A stretch of DNA of 64,000 bases from Pseudoscleropodium purum (GCA_963969395.1 OZ017797.1:27590001-27654000); one strand, 5' to 3'. Shown: positions 25,436-39,003, counted from the stretch's first letter. The notes: a model not told the origin generated them from the sequence alone. Program-made: numbers and translations.

Positions 25436-28400
25436 ATGGTTATGTCCACGGGATCGGAGTTTGGCAAGAACGTGCCATTCGATCCTACTAATGGGAGCGA
25501 CGATTTGCACTCCGGCATCCGCATCCAGAGAGCGCCTGTTGCGAGGCACTTGCAAGAGCGCAAATTGAGGTACATACGTTTCTTTGGAAAGTCTCGTTTC
25601 CCATCTCCGTCTTGGCAGCGTGCTTGTGAAGAACATCGACAGAACCTACTCTGTGTGCTATACCTGTGTATTCTTAGCTTTTGCAAACCAACAATACCAG
25701 AGACTGAGGAAGTGGTGAACTCCTCAGTTTCGTTCTTTGTCGCCCATCAACCCTGCTCACTCTTTCAGTCCTTGTAAGTTTAGAATACTCTGTTCACTCT
25801 CTTGCAAGCCGATCGTCCTCGGTGATCCTACTCGTAACACTTTGGCTATGGCTGAATATCGAGTGTCCCTAAGAATTCCTCCTCGGATCTGAAGTTGTAA
25901 TGCAGGGGGACAGACTTTTGGAAGTGCAATTGTACGAGAATAGGATTCTTGAATGAATTGAAAACGTGTTCGTTTACTGATACGCGGTGTGTGCAAATTG
26001 TCAGACGGTCATTGGAGCGCAAACTGGCCGATGCCTATGTTACGGAAGAGGACCATAGCAATTACCATCTGGGGCATCTGGAGAGGAAAGAAATGGATCT
26101 GTTGTATTCATCCCCGGGGAACCATCAGCGAGCTGCAGTGGAGTTCGTGATGGAGCTCGCGGGAAAACATACCGTCCCTGTTACTGAGAAGATTGCAGGC
26201 TGCCAATCTCTCTTGCACGCGGACGAGATTCCTGTGCCCATGTTTAGTGTGGATTTCGACATGCGCTGTGTGCTCTGGAATAAGTGAGTATTGGTCGGGA
26301 CACAAGGCCTAGTTAGCGATGGTTCCCAGTATTCTCAGAATCCTGTGACAAGTGCGAAAACTTTGCAGTGCCAACCTTGACTTGTGGTTCTATATGTGAT
26401 AAGTGCGAAAGCCTTGTAGTTTTAACCTTTTACTTGTAGTTCTCTATGTCACAAGTACGAAAAACTTGTAGTGCTAACCTTTCTCCAGTGACAAGTGCGA
26501 ACCTTTCACAGTCTCATCCTTTCTAACAAGGAGTGCTATAGCTTTCTCTGTGCAAGGCTTCCTCTGGTTGGTGTTCATCGCACGTCTTGAGCTTGGATCA
26601 TTAGTGAGTTTGATTTGCGAGAGGCTGTGTATTGACATGGCTTGGTTGGACTGGATTTTCTTGGCAGGCGTGCTGCAGACCTTACTGGGTGGACCGAATC
26701 GGAGATTTTCGCCATGCCCGGGTTCCACCACACGCTCTTCAGCAGCAGTAGCAGCAGCAGCAGCAGCCCTACTCAGTCTTCGTCTCCCACGGGGCGAGAC
26801 TTGACGGAGGCGATTCTGAAAGGTGCATTTGATGGCCCGACTAATGCCCACGAAGTCTGGACTTTGAGGACCAAGTGGGGTCGGGACTTGAAGGTTCTTG
26901 TCGTTGCGAGTCCTCGCACTGATGCCAAGGGGGTTTCGGGAGCGCTCTGTGTCATAATGCCTTTGGGTGCTCCTGCTGTTGTTAAACCACCTGGCTCCAA
27001 AGTGGATCATTGCAATGTCAAGTCGATGGACGAAGTTAGTCAATTGGATCTCGAAGAAGGTAGGAGAATTAGATCAAAACAAAACAGTACTAGCCTGTAG
27101 ACCTGTCTATCTCTGTGTTGTGTGTTGTCCAAAGAAGCTCAAACAACCAAGTGATTCAGTATTCGTGGTGATAGATTTCTAGAATCGTGTGGTGCTCATA
27201 TCTCGTTTTTCTCAAGTCGATGAACGAAGTTAGTCAATTGGATCTGGAAGAAGGTAGGAAAATTACAAAAGAAACCATTATTAGCCTGTGGATCTGTCTG
27301 TGTGTTGTGTTTTGTCCCAAGAAATCCAAACAAAGTGATTCAGTATTCGTGGTGATAGATAGATTTCTACACTCGTGGGTGCTCATATCTCGTTTTTTTC
27401 TTCTATTGCTGCACCAGATGACCAATTGAGCGACGATGGGGTGGACCAATTCCTGTCCGCATTGGACTCTCCGCTGTCCGAACGAGGGGCGAATTCCATG
27501 GAGATGTTTGCTGCCCAGAGGAGCCTGTTTGCCGATCAATCCAACCTACAGTCCGAGGGGGAAGGGACTTCAGTGTGTTCCCAAGATTGGTGCAAGAGTG
27601 ATCAAGGCTCCCAGTCGATAGCAGGCGGGGGTGGCAGTGGTCTAGAGCCCAGCAGCCTTACTCGTGCTCGGGTTATGGTGGTGGATCCAAGGCAGCGAGG
27701 ACGGAAGTCCCTCACCCTGCTGCTGGAGCGCTGTGGCTTTGAAGTCTCCTGTGCTTGCAGTGCGACCGAGGCTTTGTGGCGGTTTGAGCAGAGCATGCAT
27801 GACCCCGAGGGATTCTCCATGATTTTTATTAATCTATCTCTTGCTCGAGCTGAGAATTATGATCTGGTCCATGAGCTGCGGTGCATGGAGCAGGCGGAAT
27901 CCGGCAACACTTGCTTGACCAGCCCTGCCCTCATCGTCGCTGTTACCGATCTGGATAGGTATGAATCTTCAAATCCGATAGTAGATGCAGCCTGGTTCAT
28001 TTGGTTTTTATAGTTGAGGGTGCCTAGATATGAATTCTTTTTTGAGGGATGGCACACCATTGAAGCTTTTTTCGTCAGTTTTCTTGGATCGTATTTGGGG
28101 ACTCTCCTTGGATTTTTGAAGTTGGAAGTGTTCTAAAGTCTAACGCATTGAAAAAATCCAATTTCTGCTCCTTTATCAGAGGTGCATTAGGGAATAGTTT
28201 TAGCTCCTTGAGGACTATGCTGGCGTGCTCTGTTATGTCACTTAATAATAGTTTGCAATGTTTACAGATGGGATATCTCAAACACGGATGGGTTAAAGAA
28301 GAAAGACATGGCAGCAGGTGTGGATGAAGTTATAACCTGCCCATCGCGAGTTCAACAGCTGCGAGACACATTGACTACATTGGGTGTACCAATAGACCAT

Positions 28401-28469
28401 CTCGACTATAACAAGTCCCCTCGCGCTGTCTTCAGTTCCTGGAACAACACACCGGTTTTAGCCAGATGA
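25436..28469 (+). CDS. PAS domain and pseudo-receiver protein, five exons
   Basis: The coding exons are 25436-25569, 26005-26283, 26668-27059, 27418-27958 and 28268-28469. All junctions are GT-AG, phases agree, and the total is 1548 nt (515 residues plus stop). The ATG at 25436 is the first after an in-frame stop at 25370; a second ATG lies at 25442. A charged N-terminus (to about 110) precedes a PAS domain (about 115-237) with the motif VLWNKRAADLTGWTESEI and a Ser run (163-171). An acidic, Ser-rich linker leads to a receiver-like domain (about 354-490). That domain keeps Asp358 and Thr445 but has Asn407 for the phospho-acceptor Asp and Cys473 for the conserved Lys. Phosphorelay is therefore unlikely; signalling through PAS ligand or partner binding is inferred. 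There is no His-kinase or DNA-binding domain. It may derive from a PAS-histidine-kinase lineage, which I cannot test. Confidence 0.85.
26345..26515 (+). repeat. Minisatellite in intron 2 of the PAS gene
   Basis: Units of about 40-52 bp start at 26345, 26396, 26448 and 26488 (the last partial). Each begins GTGACAAGTGCGAAA or close to it, followed by 'ctttg.agt.ccaacctt' and 'acttgt.gttct.tat'. It lies wholly inside the intron at 26284-26667. Confidence 0.8.
27019..27399 (+). repeat. Tandem duplication of exon 3 end with splice donor
   Basis: Copy 1 (27019-27212) holds the last 41 bases of exon 3, the donor at 27060 and the intron start. Copy 2 (27213-27399) repeats all of it inside intron 3. 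Both carry ATG.ACGAAGTTAGTCAATTGGAT, GAAGAAG-GTAGGA and, later, 'gtgattcagtattcgtggtgatagat' and GCTCATATCTCGTTTTT. Copy 2 therefore has a second donor at 27254. The T-rich end of copy 1 plus CAAG (AG at 27215-27216) makes a plausible acceptor before it. Confidence 0.85.
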
Positions 28470-29600
28470 GGTGACCTCTGTACAATGGCCGGTAGATTTC
28501 CCAATTCTTTGCAATAAGTGCATGTAGAATTACCATCTTTAGTTTTCTTTTGATGTTTTTTTTCCCTTTAATTTTAATTTTAGCTTCATACGCTTACAAT
28601 TCCCTCGGTTGTCTTCCATCTTTTAAGCGAAGCAACCGGTCCAAGTGGAGCCTAGCTTTTTTATGTGGTCGCCGTTGAACATCTTATTCCGCTGCTTCCC
28701 ATACAAAATTTTAGAGGCAGGCCGCTTGGGCAATAGAGTTGGGAGCTTTGGGTTTGTGTGCCTACTAGACGTAGTAACCCTCTTCGATGTGGGGCTGCTG
28801 TACATCAAGTACGAGTTTCCAAATTGCCAGCTTTTAGCAAACTCTAAAGTAATGATGTATCCCTGAATGGGGATATGGTCGTTGTTTGGGGCCCTGTACA
28901 AGAACCTTTACAGCGAAGGACCATGGAGGTTCTTCCCTTTGTGTATTAACTTACACAGCAAACACTGTCGCTCTAATCAATGACCAATACAACAGGCCTC
29001 CAATGCTTGGCCTTCACCAACGAGTTCTCGAGGCTGTTTGTCTCTTATTGCCGTTTTATCCTGTGTCTCTTTCAGTTGGATAAGTTTGATACGGATAAAC
29101 AGCACCTTTGCAAGCAAGCAAGCAACCTTCCAGAGGCCAGGGCCACACTACTGTAGACGATGTCGCATGGACAAATGCTTATTTTAACCAGGCAGGCAGG
29201 CCTACAGGAATTAAAGCGATCTGGCTTGGTACACAAAAGTGATTGATTGATGTGGAGTGTTGTGGAAGCAAATGTTGAAGAGCACAGGAAGGAAGACACC
29301 TTCTCTACTGTAGCCCTCGAATAAGCTTACGTTCAGAGGAACTCGAAGAAATCCCCCTTCGAGTTGTAATGGAAGTGGGGGTCCTATTCGGTCTAGTGCG
29401 TGTGTTCCAAAGCGCGTGACATCGATTTCTGGAGTGGAAGTTATTCTCGTTCCAACGAGGGCATTGGATGGTGTAGTAGTGGAACTGACCCGTTTGTGCC
29501 AAGTTACTGTAGCAAGATGTGGCCAAATTCTTGACCTTTTGTTCTAAATACATGAGGTGTAATGTTATTTGTGTGTGAAACACTACAGTAATTTAACTGC
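28470..29600 (+). other. Probable 3' UTR and downstream flank of the PAS gene
   Basis: About 1.1 kb after the stop keeps the higher complexity and GC of the gene before reverting to AT-rich DNA. A T-rich/TTTTAATTTT tract lies at 28555-28583. I cannot place the polyadenylation site. Short open frames on both strands have no recognisable domain. Confidence 0.4.
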
Positions 29601-29617
29601 ATAGAAGTGTACATATC

Positions 29618-30040
29618 CTGATGGTTTATCTAAAAGTTCCTAGTGTTTGTGTGAAATCAGTACTTAAAGATATGTTGTTTTGTTTTGCTTGTTTGTTGTG
29701 TTGAGATCTATGTGACCATGTGTATGCCGGTCATGTTCTTGGTACTATTGGAAAGCCCTCGGCATGGACATTGTTTTGTGGTGTTTGGATGTACATGTGT
29801 GAAAGTTATTGAATTTCAAAGTTGTTACAAATTTTTTTAAATTAGAATTCTTTTTCTTTTTCTTTTGACCATGGTAACAACATGGGACATATTGGGTATG
29901 GTGATTATGGGATGGTTCATCTAAAAGTTCATATTGTTGGTGTGAAATGTTTGAGAAAAGTTCATAATATTTGTGTGAAATTCCTTTGATTGTAGGATGG
30001 TTCATCTAAAAGTTTATAATGTTTGTGTGAAGTGTATATC
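29618..30040. repeat. Short dispersed direct repeats
   Basis: The phrase 'gatggtt.atctaaaagtt.ata.tgtt.gtgtgaa' occurs near 29620, 29910 and 29998, with a partial copy near 29958. The right half of the related fold-back family (15490-15735) lies between, at 29735-29850. Confidence 0.6.
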
Positions 30041-33000
30041 AAATGTGAGTAGTGAGATTATTGAAGTGTTTTTATTCAAGAATAATAGATGTGAGAAAAT
30101 TTTCAAAAATGATTTCAAACTAGTTCAACTATGTTAATTCAAAATTGTCATATTATAGGAGTATGTGTGCTTTGTCATTTAAGATTTCCAATGATTTTAA
30201 GTCATTCTTATTTAGAATATACGGTAATCTACAAGGAGTATACAACAAACTAACACTTGTTTAAGGTCAAGGTGAAGGCTTGAGAAATGGAAGACATAGA
30301 AATCTATATAACTTAGTGGAGAAGATTTGGACAAACAATAGTCCTAAAAATTGCATTGTACTAAAAGTTTTATAGAAATTGACTTCTACGGTGCACCTTC
30401 TTCCTGCAATCACCTTTTGTGACAAAACTCAAATATATGTTTCCTCTTCATTTGCCTCATTCTTTGAAAGTTGATTAGACTAATTCTTTTTTTATGACCA
30501 TGTTTTTGTTACATTGTTGGTCAATTTCTTCCTCAAAACAGCAAGTTCATACAAGACAAGTACCTTTTTCATAGAGTTCTATCGAGTCCATCCCTAGAAA
30601 GTTGACTTTTAGACCAGTTCTTTTTTCATGACCATGTCTCTTTTACATTTTTGGTTCATTTCTTCCTCAAGACAATATACTTACACAAGACAAGCACCTT
30701 TTTTTCTTCTAGAGACCTTTGTTAGTCCAATCAAGTTCTAATTTTTAGATATTGTATTCACTGAAAGTGAACAAATCTGAACTTCATACTTCAAAATCCA
30801 ATTCTTTTTTTTTAATTTGATGCAAACTTGATTTCCAAGCCCCCTATGACCACGTAGTACCAATTGGACTTGTCACTCACACTTGCTATCCCTTCTATTT
30901 GTATACAAAATTTAATTCCAAAAGTATATTTTAAACAATTACATGATTCTCCAATTATCTTTTAGAAGTTAATCAACTAAATGTCACCCTTTCTTTTTCC
31001 TTCAAAAAACCTTAATTCCTTTTAATCATATGTGCAATTTTAACATAACTTCAATGCACTCTTTTTGATGGATTCCAATGCACTATCAATGATGTGTTGA
31101 TTAAATATGGAACTCTATTTCAAAGTCCTACATTCTTACTAGTACATTTCGGTCGAAACCTGTGCCCTCTTTTGGTGTACTTTGGATGTACACCCAGAAA
31201 CGAGTATCTACATTATTTAGAATCTTCTGTGGCATGGGGGATGGTGCTCGGGAACAGATAGGTCCACCACATGATATCACTCAGTCCTCACATGATTGAA
31301 TTTTGCATTCCAGTGGACTTCTTGAGGCGTGTGAGAGTATAACTTAAGCTTCAACACTAACATTCCCAAACTGGAACCCAATTTCCAAGGTGACTCACTA
31401 CAGATGTTTCAAGGGGTTTTACAACAACAATATGATTGACTCCTGCAACCAAAATAACTTATTGAAAACAATGTAAATTGTTGATAACAACATAACTTAT
31501 TGATAAAAAAAATTGCATCCTGAGAAATGGGGACAAGTCATTGTGTCATGAAAAAGAGACTCTCATGCTCATCCACGGCCACATCAAGAGTGTGGCATGC
31601 TTGACCTGCTCAGCTCCTCTTCGTGAAGAGGTTTGTTGAATCACTTTCATTTGTTTTAAAAAAAAAAAAAAAGTTTGTTGAGATTTGAATGAGAGAGCTT
31701 CCCTGATTTGAAGGAGCCATGCTTTGGGAAAACTTATCTATGTTAGCTATTCAGTGCTTCAACAGACAAAGGTTCCTCTATTCTTGGGTGCCACGCACCC
31801 CACCTTAGTTGGCTTTCCACATGTTGGAGAGTCATGATGGAAGTTGGTTTTTTTAGTGTTTTCGCATTTTATGTGTTTTCCTTGACTGAGTGGATTGTAA
31901 TGGGAAAGCGTGAAGAATTGAACTCCAAAGGAAGTACACCTAAAACCGACAAAATAAGAGCATGTTCTCACTTAGTGTTAAAGAACATTGTTATTGAAGG
32001 TCTTAGGAATAAATTTAGACCTATTTTTGGACCAGATTCAAATAACAAACATCTCCCCTAACACCAAGTGCAATTCAGCATAATTTCATTATTATATTGA
32101 AAAAGGATTTATAGGGCCTTGTTGGTAGTCAAAAAGGGGTTTTAGATTCTCTTAGAATGCAATTTTTGGTCACTGACTGCATAAACTATAAATTTTCCAA
32201 AGTATAAAAAATAGATGATTTCATAATCAACAATGATTAGATTCTCATGTATAGTGGCAATACATTTTAGGCAAGAAGTTGTAGATGTTGGGTTTATGAA
32301 GGTGTTGGTTTTAGATGTAGTTACCTTAAATTTATAGTTATCAAGTTGCGTAAGTTACGTAACAATGACATGTAGTTGTTCTTTATGTTTGATCTTGCTT
32401 TACTATTCCTTGATATAATCTCTGGAATGTAGGCAAGTTTGAGTTTTTTGAATTGCATTGAGACTCCGAAGTACTCAATAAAGAAAGAACAAAGTACCAA
32501 TTTCATGTTACAATTCTTTGCCATTATATGAGTACCTAATGTTGTACACATGATCCTAGTCTATAGTCGAATTTCAAGTTGTATTAGTCTTAATATAACC
32601 TTTTTTGCCCATCTCAACTTGCTACAACAACAAAATTTGTTTGCATGGAGATTATTATGTGCTTGAAATATGATTGAACTACCCTACCAAGCCCCTTTCT
32701 ATTTCAAGATGCAAGTCTCTATGGTAAAGGAAAAGAATAAGAAATCTTAAATTCAATGATTTACAACAGTTATATAGGCAAAATATTCTTTTATAGTACC
32801 ATTGCATGGTAGAATGGGACCACTACCAAAGGTTCAAGAATGTTATGTGACCTTCATGTATTTTCATGATCTAGTTAGGTAGATGATGTAATCAAAAAAA
32901 GAACATATGGGTTATATTTTTTAAAGTATGATGTTTGTGCAATGATGTTTGACCACTTGTCTATGTAGCATCAAAAAAACACTAGTTCCCTTAGTGACAT

Positions 33001-33601
33001 GTCATGCAATGTGGTAGATGAAATAGAATAGTGATATCAATCTATATTGCTATAATTGAAGTTTGACTAAGGTAGAGACAAAGGTAGTAGAAATTTGCCG
33101 CATTTGAGATACTTTTTACATGAGAGTGCAAAGTTTTAAATCAACATGAGAATGAATGATTGAAGATCTAATACACATATTGTAGGTGGTTAAACATTGT
33201 TAGTGTAAATTATTGAAGGTCATAGTAGTCTTGAACAATGCATTTGATTTGTAAAAGACTAGTTGTCTTTCATAGAAATATTGTGAGCTTCAAATTAATG
33301 CCTACCTTTGTTAATATTTTAGCACCATTGATGGTTGGAAGTTCAAAGTTCAAAGTATAAACTTAGAATCTTGTATCACTAATATAAGTTTAAATGGAAT
33401 TTAGATCAAATTACTTCATTCACTACATGAAAATAGTTTAAAATATTTCAAAATGTAATGATCATTTTATTAAATGCAAATTGTGTCACAATTTTGTGTT
33501 TCATTTTCACCCTCATAGCTATTCCTTCTTACTAAATCCTAATGACATCCCCTAAAAATAGGAAAAAACTTCATTTTTCTTATATAAAGGCATGCACCAT
33601 A
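30041..33601. other. AT-rich intergenic DNA
   Basis: No supported gene. Two related stretches at about 30465-30560 and 30595-30690 share 'gaaagttgattagac..ttctttttt.atgacc.tgt', then 'ttacattgttggtcaatttcttcctcaa.ac' and 'caagacaagtaccttttt', so this is a two-copy tandem repeat of about 130 bp. A 15-base A run lies near 31657. The moderately GC-rich stretch 31140-31340 carries no gene I recognise. Confidence 0.4.
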
Positions 33602-34210
33602 TTAACCCCTCAAGATCCATGGGCTAGAAATTGACAAATACTCACAAAATTGTGAAAAGTTAGATCTTTCTAAAAAAAATTATTCATTCAAATTTCATTC
33701 ATTCCTTAGAATTTTTAATTGTAGGATCTTATTCTTTACTAGAACTAAAGTTACATATAAAATATTTGGGGTATGAAGAAATTAAAATGTATGTGTGAGA
33801 ATAAAGTGTGCAAAGTGCAGCAAAACGGGTTTTTTTAAGACTACTTGGACTTTTAACATTGTGGCTTTTGTTGGACTTTCATACCACACAACTCAAATGT
33901 TGTTTGCAAGGAAGATGTAGGTACTTCATTATTGATTAGAGTCTTGTGTTAGGAATAAGTATACAAATCTTTAGAGAAAACTGAAATTACAGTCTACTTG
34001 CTTGAGTTGCCCCCTTCCCCCTTAAAAAATGCACAATTTTGTTTTCAACCATGTATTAGATTGTCTTAAAAATTAGATTCTTTAGAAGTTTGTTTGTTTC
34101 CCTAATCTCAATAAAAATATAGGGGGTAAAAAAACAGAATTTGATACTTTATTTTAGATGCTCAAATTTCTTAAAACCCATTTTAGCTTGCAAGGACCAT
34201 TAGAGATTAA
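33602..34210 (+). repeat. Possible TTAA-ended element
   Basis: It starts TTAA-CCCCTCAAGATCC at 33602 and ends GGACCATTAGAGA-TTAA at 34207-34210. The ends are inverted copies of each other and of the family, but I did not confirm interior homology. Confidence 0.35.
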
Positions 34211-34623
34211 GGAAATCAAAATATTTCAAGTTACACAAATAATCAAAAAAGTTTGCATTTAGATTATATCATATTGATAATTTCACAATTTTAGTCTCCC
34301 ATACCAAAATTCAAGTACTAAGAATAAAGATTGTATTTTTGATATATATCATATTAAGTTAAATGATTTTAAATTGATTTGATTAAGAGGTTTGTAATTT
34401 TTTTCAAATTGACTATATAGAATTTTTTGAATACAATGTTGAAGGTCTTCTGCAATTTTTTTTTACTCTGAGTTAATTATACCATGTGGTGAGGTTCAAC
34501 ACCCTCTACCAAATAATTAATTAAAAGTAGCAAATGTAATTTTACACACACCTAAAAATAGATTATATTTTAGAAATTTGGATATCCATGTTTAGGCATA
34601 TCAAAGATCCAAAGTTTTTTCAA

Positions 34624-35102
34624 TTTAACCCTGAATGACAAAACTTAGGTGTATTATAAAAAAATGTCTTTCTAGCTTTTTCAACATTTTTGTCAAAGGG
34701 TATTGGGTAAGTCTACCTTCAAAAAGTAACTTTTTTAATTTAAAAAATGATCCTTAAAAAATGACTTGAATAGAAAAATAAAATAAAATCTTCAAAAATT
34801 ACTAGGATTAGAATTTAACATTTAAACTTAAAAGAAAAAGATCCTTGAACACATCACAAATATTCAATCTCTAATTGATTTTAGAAGAAATTTTCAATTG
34901 TTGGCTTCAAATTTCATTGAAAAATATTGGTTTGTGAACTAGTTGATCTAACTATATGGATATGATCTATGGATCATAATTACTAATTTACTACTATTAT
35001 TAAAGAATCATCATTAAACTCTTCTTCTAAGTTTCATTTTATAATACAATTTTCATTTGCAATTTGGAAATCTAAACTACCCTTTGGTCCTTAAGGGATT
35101 AA
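34624..35102. repeat. Possible short TTAA-ended element
   Basis: It starts TTAA-CCCTGAATGAC and ends GGTCCTTAAGGGA-TTAA. The right end, inverted, reads TTAATCCCTTAAGGACCAAA, very close to the 5' end of the copy at 13220. The interior is AT-rich. Confidence 0.4.
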
Positions 35103-36271
35103 AACAAAATCCTCAATAATAAACTATCAATACAAACAATATTGTATACTAACTAAAGGGTGTAAAATATTCATGAGTATATAGTACCCTTACTTATGAA
35201 TATTGATAAATTTAGAGTTATAGTAAAAAATTATGACAAAATAATTTGGAATTTAAAAAGAAAAAAATATGAGTTGAAAAGATCCATTTTGCAACCATGG
35301 GTTCTAGACTTTGTACTATGAAAATTTCATTTTCTTTTCAATTGAAGGAGTTGAAAAGTAATTTGAGGGAACCAATAGAAACTTTTGGGGTTTGATTAAT
35401 TTCTAAAGCAAAGACCATAAAAATATGAATATGAATTTGGATTCAAGAAAATATGAGAGTTTATATAATCCACTTTGCATCTATAGGGTATTGATCTTTA
35501 GATTTTTTACATTGAAGAATATAGAGTTCAATGTTGACTAATGATCAACACACATCTAAAGTCGAGCATAATGAATTCACAATTGCCATGACTTTTATGT
35601 CCATTGAAGTTTGCAAACTTCATTTTATAAGTACCTATAAATGTATGCTTTGCATTTATTTTTTAGAAATGCAATTATGTGTCTTCTATTAATTATAAAA
35701 ATTTCACAATATTTGGAATTTTTTTGTAAATATCATGAATATTAAAATAAAAGTGAAACAATTCATATAAAATGTAATTCATATTTAAAATTTATAAAAA
35801 TTCCATGAGGTTTGTACTATAGTGTTGAACATAATTTTGTATTTTTATTATATTGTTCTAAAATTGGAGAATCAATACTCCAAGTTTGCAAATTTGTTTT
35901 ATCAAATTGCTTGTCAATATTCTAGAGAATTTTCTACATTTTAAATAGAACTGCAAATGAATAGCCAAATAGTATCAATGAAAAATTGATCTCTAATAGA
36001 AATCTAATGCTTTTTAGGCTCCAATATTTGTATAAAAATTCCAATGCTAAAGTTTCTTGATCCTAAAACATGCCCCCAAAACCTTTAGTCAAGCATTACT
36101 AGTGCAACAATGTTACAAAGATGTGTGAATAGGTCTGGAATAGCACAAGGCCTTTGCTATAGAAATGATTTCTATACAATCTATATACACCTTGAATCTC
36201 CCTAAAAAATCCTAAGCCTATTCCTCAATTCTCTTTTTCCAAATCCCTATCTTATAATTCCCACCTAAACA
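35103..36271. other. AT-rich intergenic DNA
   Basis: Nothing identifiable is seen. Confidence 0.4.
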
Positions 36272-36645
36272 TAGGAACAACCATGTAGCTAGCTTCAACC
36301 TAGAATAAATGATTTAAAAAATCACTTTAGATGTCTTGAAACTTTGTCACAATATAGATTAGCTTGTCAAATACTCACACATCAATTTTCATCCATATCT
36401 AAGATATTGTCCAACTTTGGTAGACATTTCTCTACTATTGACTTGTTAACCTTTTCTTGGATAACCTAGAAACAACCATAGCTAGCTCCAACCTATCATA
36501 AATGGTGAATAATCATTCCAAATGTCTTAAAACTTTGCCACAATGTAGAACAACTAATAGGACACATATGTGTCAATTTTTCCTACATTTAAGATACTAT
36601 TCAACTTTGGTGGACATTTCTCCACTATTGACTTTTTGCCAAGTC
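36272..36645. repeat. Two-copy tandem repeat, unit about 190 bp
   Basis: Units start near 36272 and 36468. Each has GAACAACCAT..AGCTAGCT.CAACCTA, then 'taaatg', 'aaatgtctt.aaactttg.cacaat.taga', 'acatttaagata.t.tccaactttggt.gacatttct..actattgact'. An open frame of 114 codons over the second unit is not conserved in the first. Confidence 0.75.
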
Positions 36646-38995
36646 ATGGTTTCACACACATGGTTATATTTTGTAGCTTATAGGTTCCATATCCATTATA
36701 GCCAAATTATTTATACAAAGTACCTTCTAAGTTTCATAATCATATCAAAAAATCTCAATAAGATTGAAGCTCCCAAATACATTCTTCTTAGTTGCGTTAG
36801 ATTCAAAACACCTTCACTTCAAAGCCTCAAATCTCCTTCTCTATAATAGATCTAAATCTGAAAATTGGTATCATGGTAGATCAGCTATTCAAAACTTATA
36901 TCCAAATTCTTGTCTTGATTCAACACTTTCTCAAAACACAAACCCTAAGCTCCTCACATTAATGCTTCCTTCAATAATAATTCATCAACAAATGTACAAC
37001 TTAACACATAATCCACCAAGAACCAATAGAGAGACAAGGGACCTAGCATTTTCATCCAAGTATTCAACCCAAATCGTAGGAAGCTAGTAGCTAGCTCATC
37101 CTAATCCTAAATCCCCCCTAATACTACTTCAATAACTACTAGCAAATTATTAATTAATAACTAACAAGAACAATTAACAAGAAATTCCAACACTACGCAA
37201 ATCTTTTAACATACAAAGATGCCTTCTTCTAATAGTAGACAATCTACATCACAACAATAGAGAGCAAAGGAGCCTTAGGTAGTTAGTAGAACACTACAAA
37301 CTAGGGCTCTACTTCTCTTCACACTACCAATGACAACTCATTCAAGGTTTCAATCTTTTATTATTGAAAAGATTAAAAATGTGGTTGAAAGGGATGCTTT
37401 TCTTTTGTTATTTTGTGTGCTTTATAGATTTTCACACAAATATCAAAGCTTCTAAAGAATGTTTGTTGTTATTGGCGTTGGAAATGGAGTGAACCTCTTA
37501 TCATGTGTGAAGGCACTTCAATACATGCGCCCTCATCAAAGAGACGATATACATTGATGTATTTGTCTAGATACAAAATTCTATTTTTGTGGCATAAGCC
37601 ATCACAAAGAACCTACATAAAGATCCATCAAGTTGTTGGATGACATCAATATACAAGTAGAAGATACCTTCATGGCTTAGCAACAAATCTTTTAGTTAGG
37701 CCTCAATCTCAAGAGGTAAATGTCTCGCATGTGACATCATTGAGTCATGGATGGTGTACGACCTATGGTTGTTGAAGAATAAGTTGAAAGAGATAGTTGT
37801 GGAAATTGTGGATCTTGAGCTAAGTCCAAAAAAATGGCTACTAGTCAAAATGTCCTATAGTGGAACCCTTATGAAAACCTTACAATCCAATCCAAAATTC
37901 TTTAAGAAATCCTATTTACAAAGAAACAAAAGTCTTTTCTTAAATTTACTCTATTTTATTCATGAATTTATTTAAATATAAACATTAGACAAATTAATAT
38001 TCAAAAATTTAGCTTCAAAAAAATTCTTCATCACTTTTATTATATAACATTATAAATATAAATAATAGAAAATGAATAAGTGTATAAAAAAGTTGTGTAG
38101 TATGTGAAAGGTCCCAAATTATTTGATGCAATAGTTGTGGTTTCGTGGGACACTATTTTTTTGGTCATGACTTTCATTCCATAACTTTAACCATGGATTT
38201 ACCTTTGACTCTATTTTTTGAGCTTCATTTCATGATTTTGGTTGTTTCTATTTACACCTAGTGTACCCTATATTCATCAATACAAATATATAAGATTAAA
38301 AATATTTTTTAAACCAATTGTGACCTAAAGAGCATCACTAAAATAATATTTTTCAAAAAATTGAGGTCTAACAAAAAATTTATCTTCAAAATTATGCACC
38401 AAAAAGGCAATGAAAGTTTTAGAAAAACTAATGCCTTTTTTTAATTGTTAGAAAATAATGAAAAAATTATAAATAAATAAATACTTCAAAATTCTTTTTA
38501 ACAATTTGGTAGAGATGAAATTTCACCAAGAACTTATAGAAGAATATTTTAAAATGGCTTCAAATGTGCACTCAATAAAGCCTTCTTTTCATCTATGTGG
38601 AAGGTAAGGAATTTATATTTCTCAACATGTCTTTGCTAGATACTTGCGACCCTAGTAGAGGAACATGTGAGGATACATGGAATCAAAATTTCTAATTGAA
38701 AATCATCATTCCAAATTTGTTTAGGTACTAAAATTCTTAAAATATAATATGATGCTACCAAAATACACAACAAAATACAATACAAGTACTCTTCAAATAT
38801 GATAGGACTAAAACATTAAATAAATAAATGAAATATAAATATAAATATTTTTCAAACACAATAGTACCAAAATATAAAGCAAATATAATAAAATACAAAT
38901 ACAATAGGACAAAAAATACATAACAAAAATATATAATATTGGGTAGAAAGGCCGTTTGGTATATATCATACTTGAAAAGTAGGTTCAACATTCTA
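36646..38995. other. AT-rich intergenic DNA
   Basis: No supported gene. It becomes extremely AT-rich between 37960 and 38990, immediately before the GC-rich MITE. Confidence 0.4.
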
Positions 38996-39003
38996 TACCA
39001 AAT

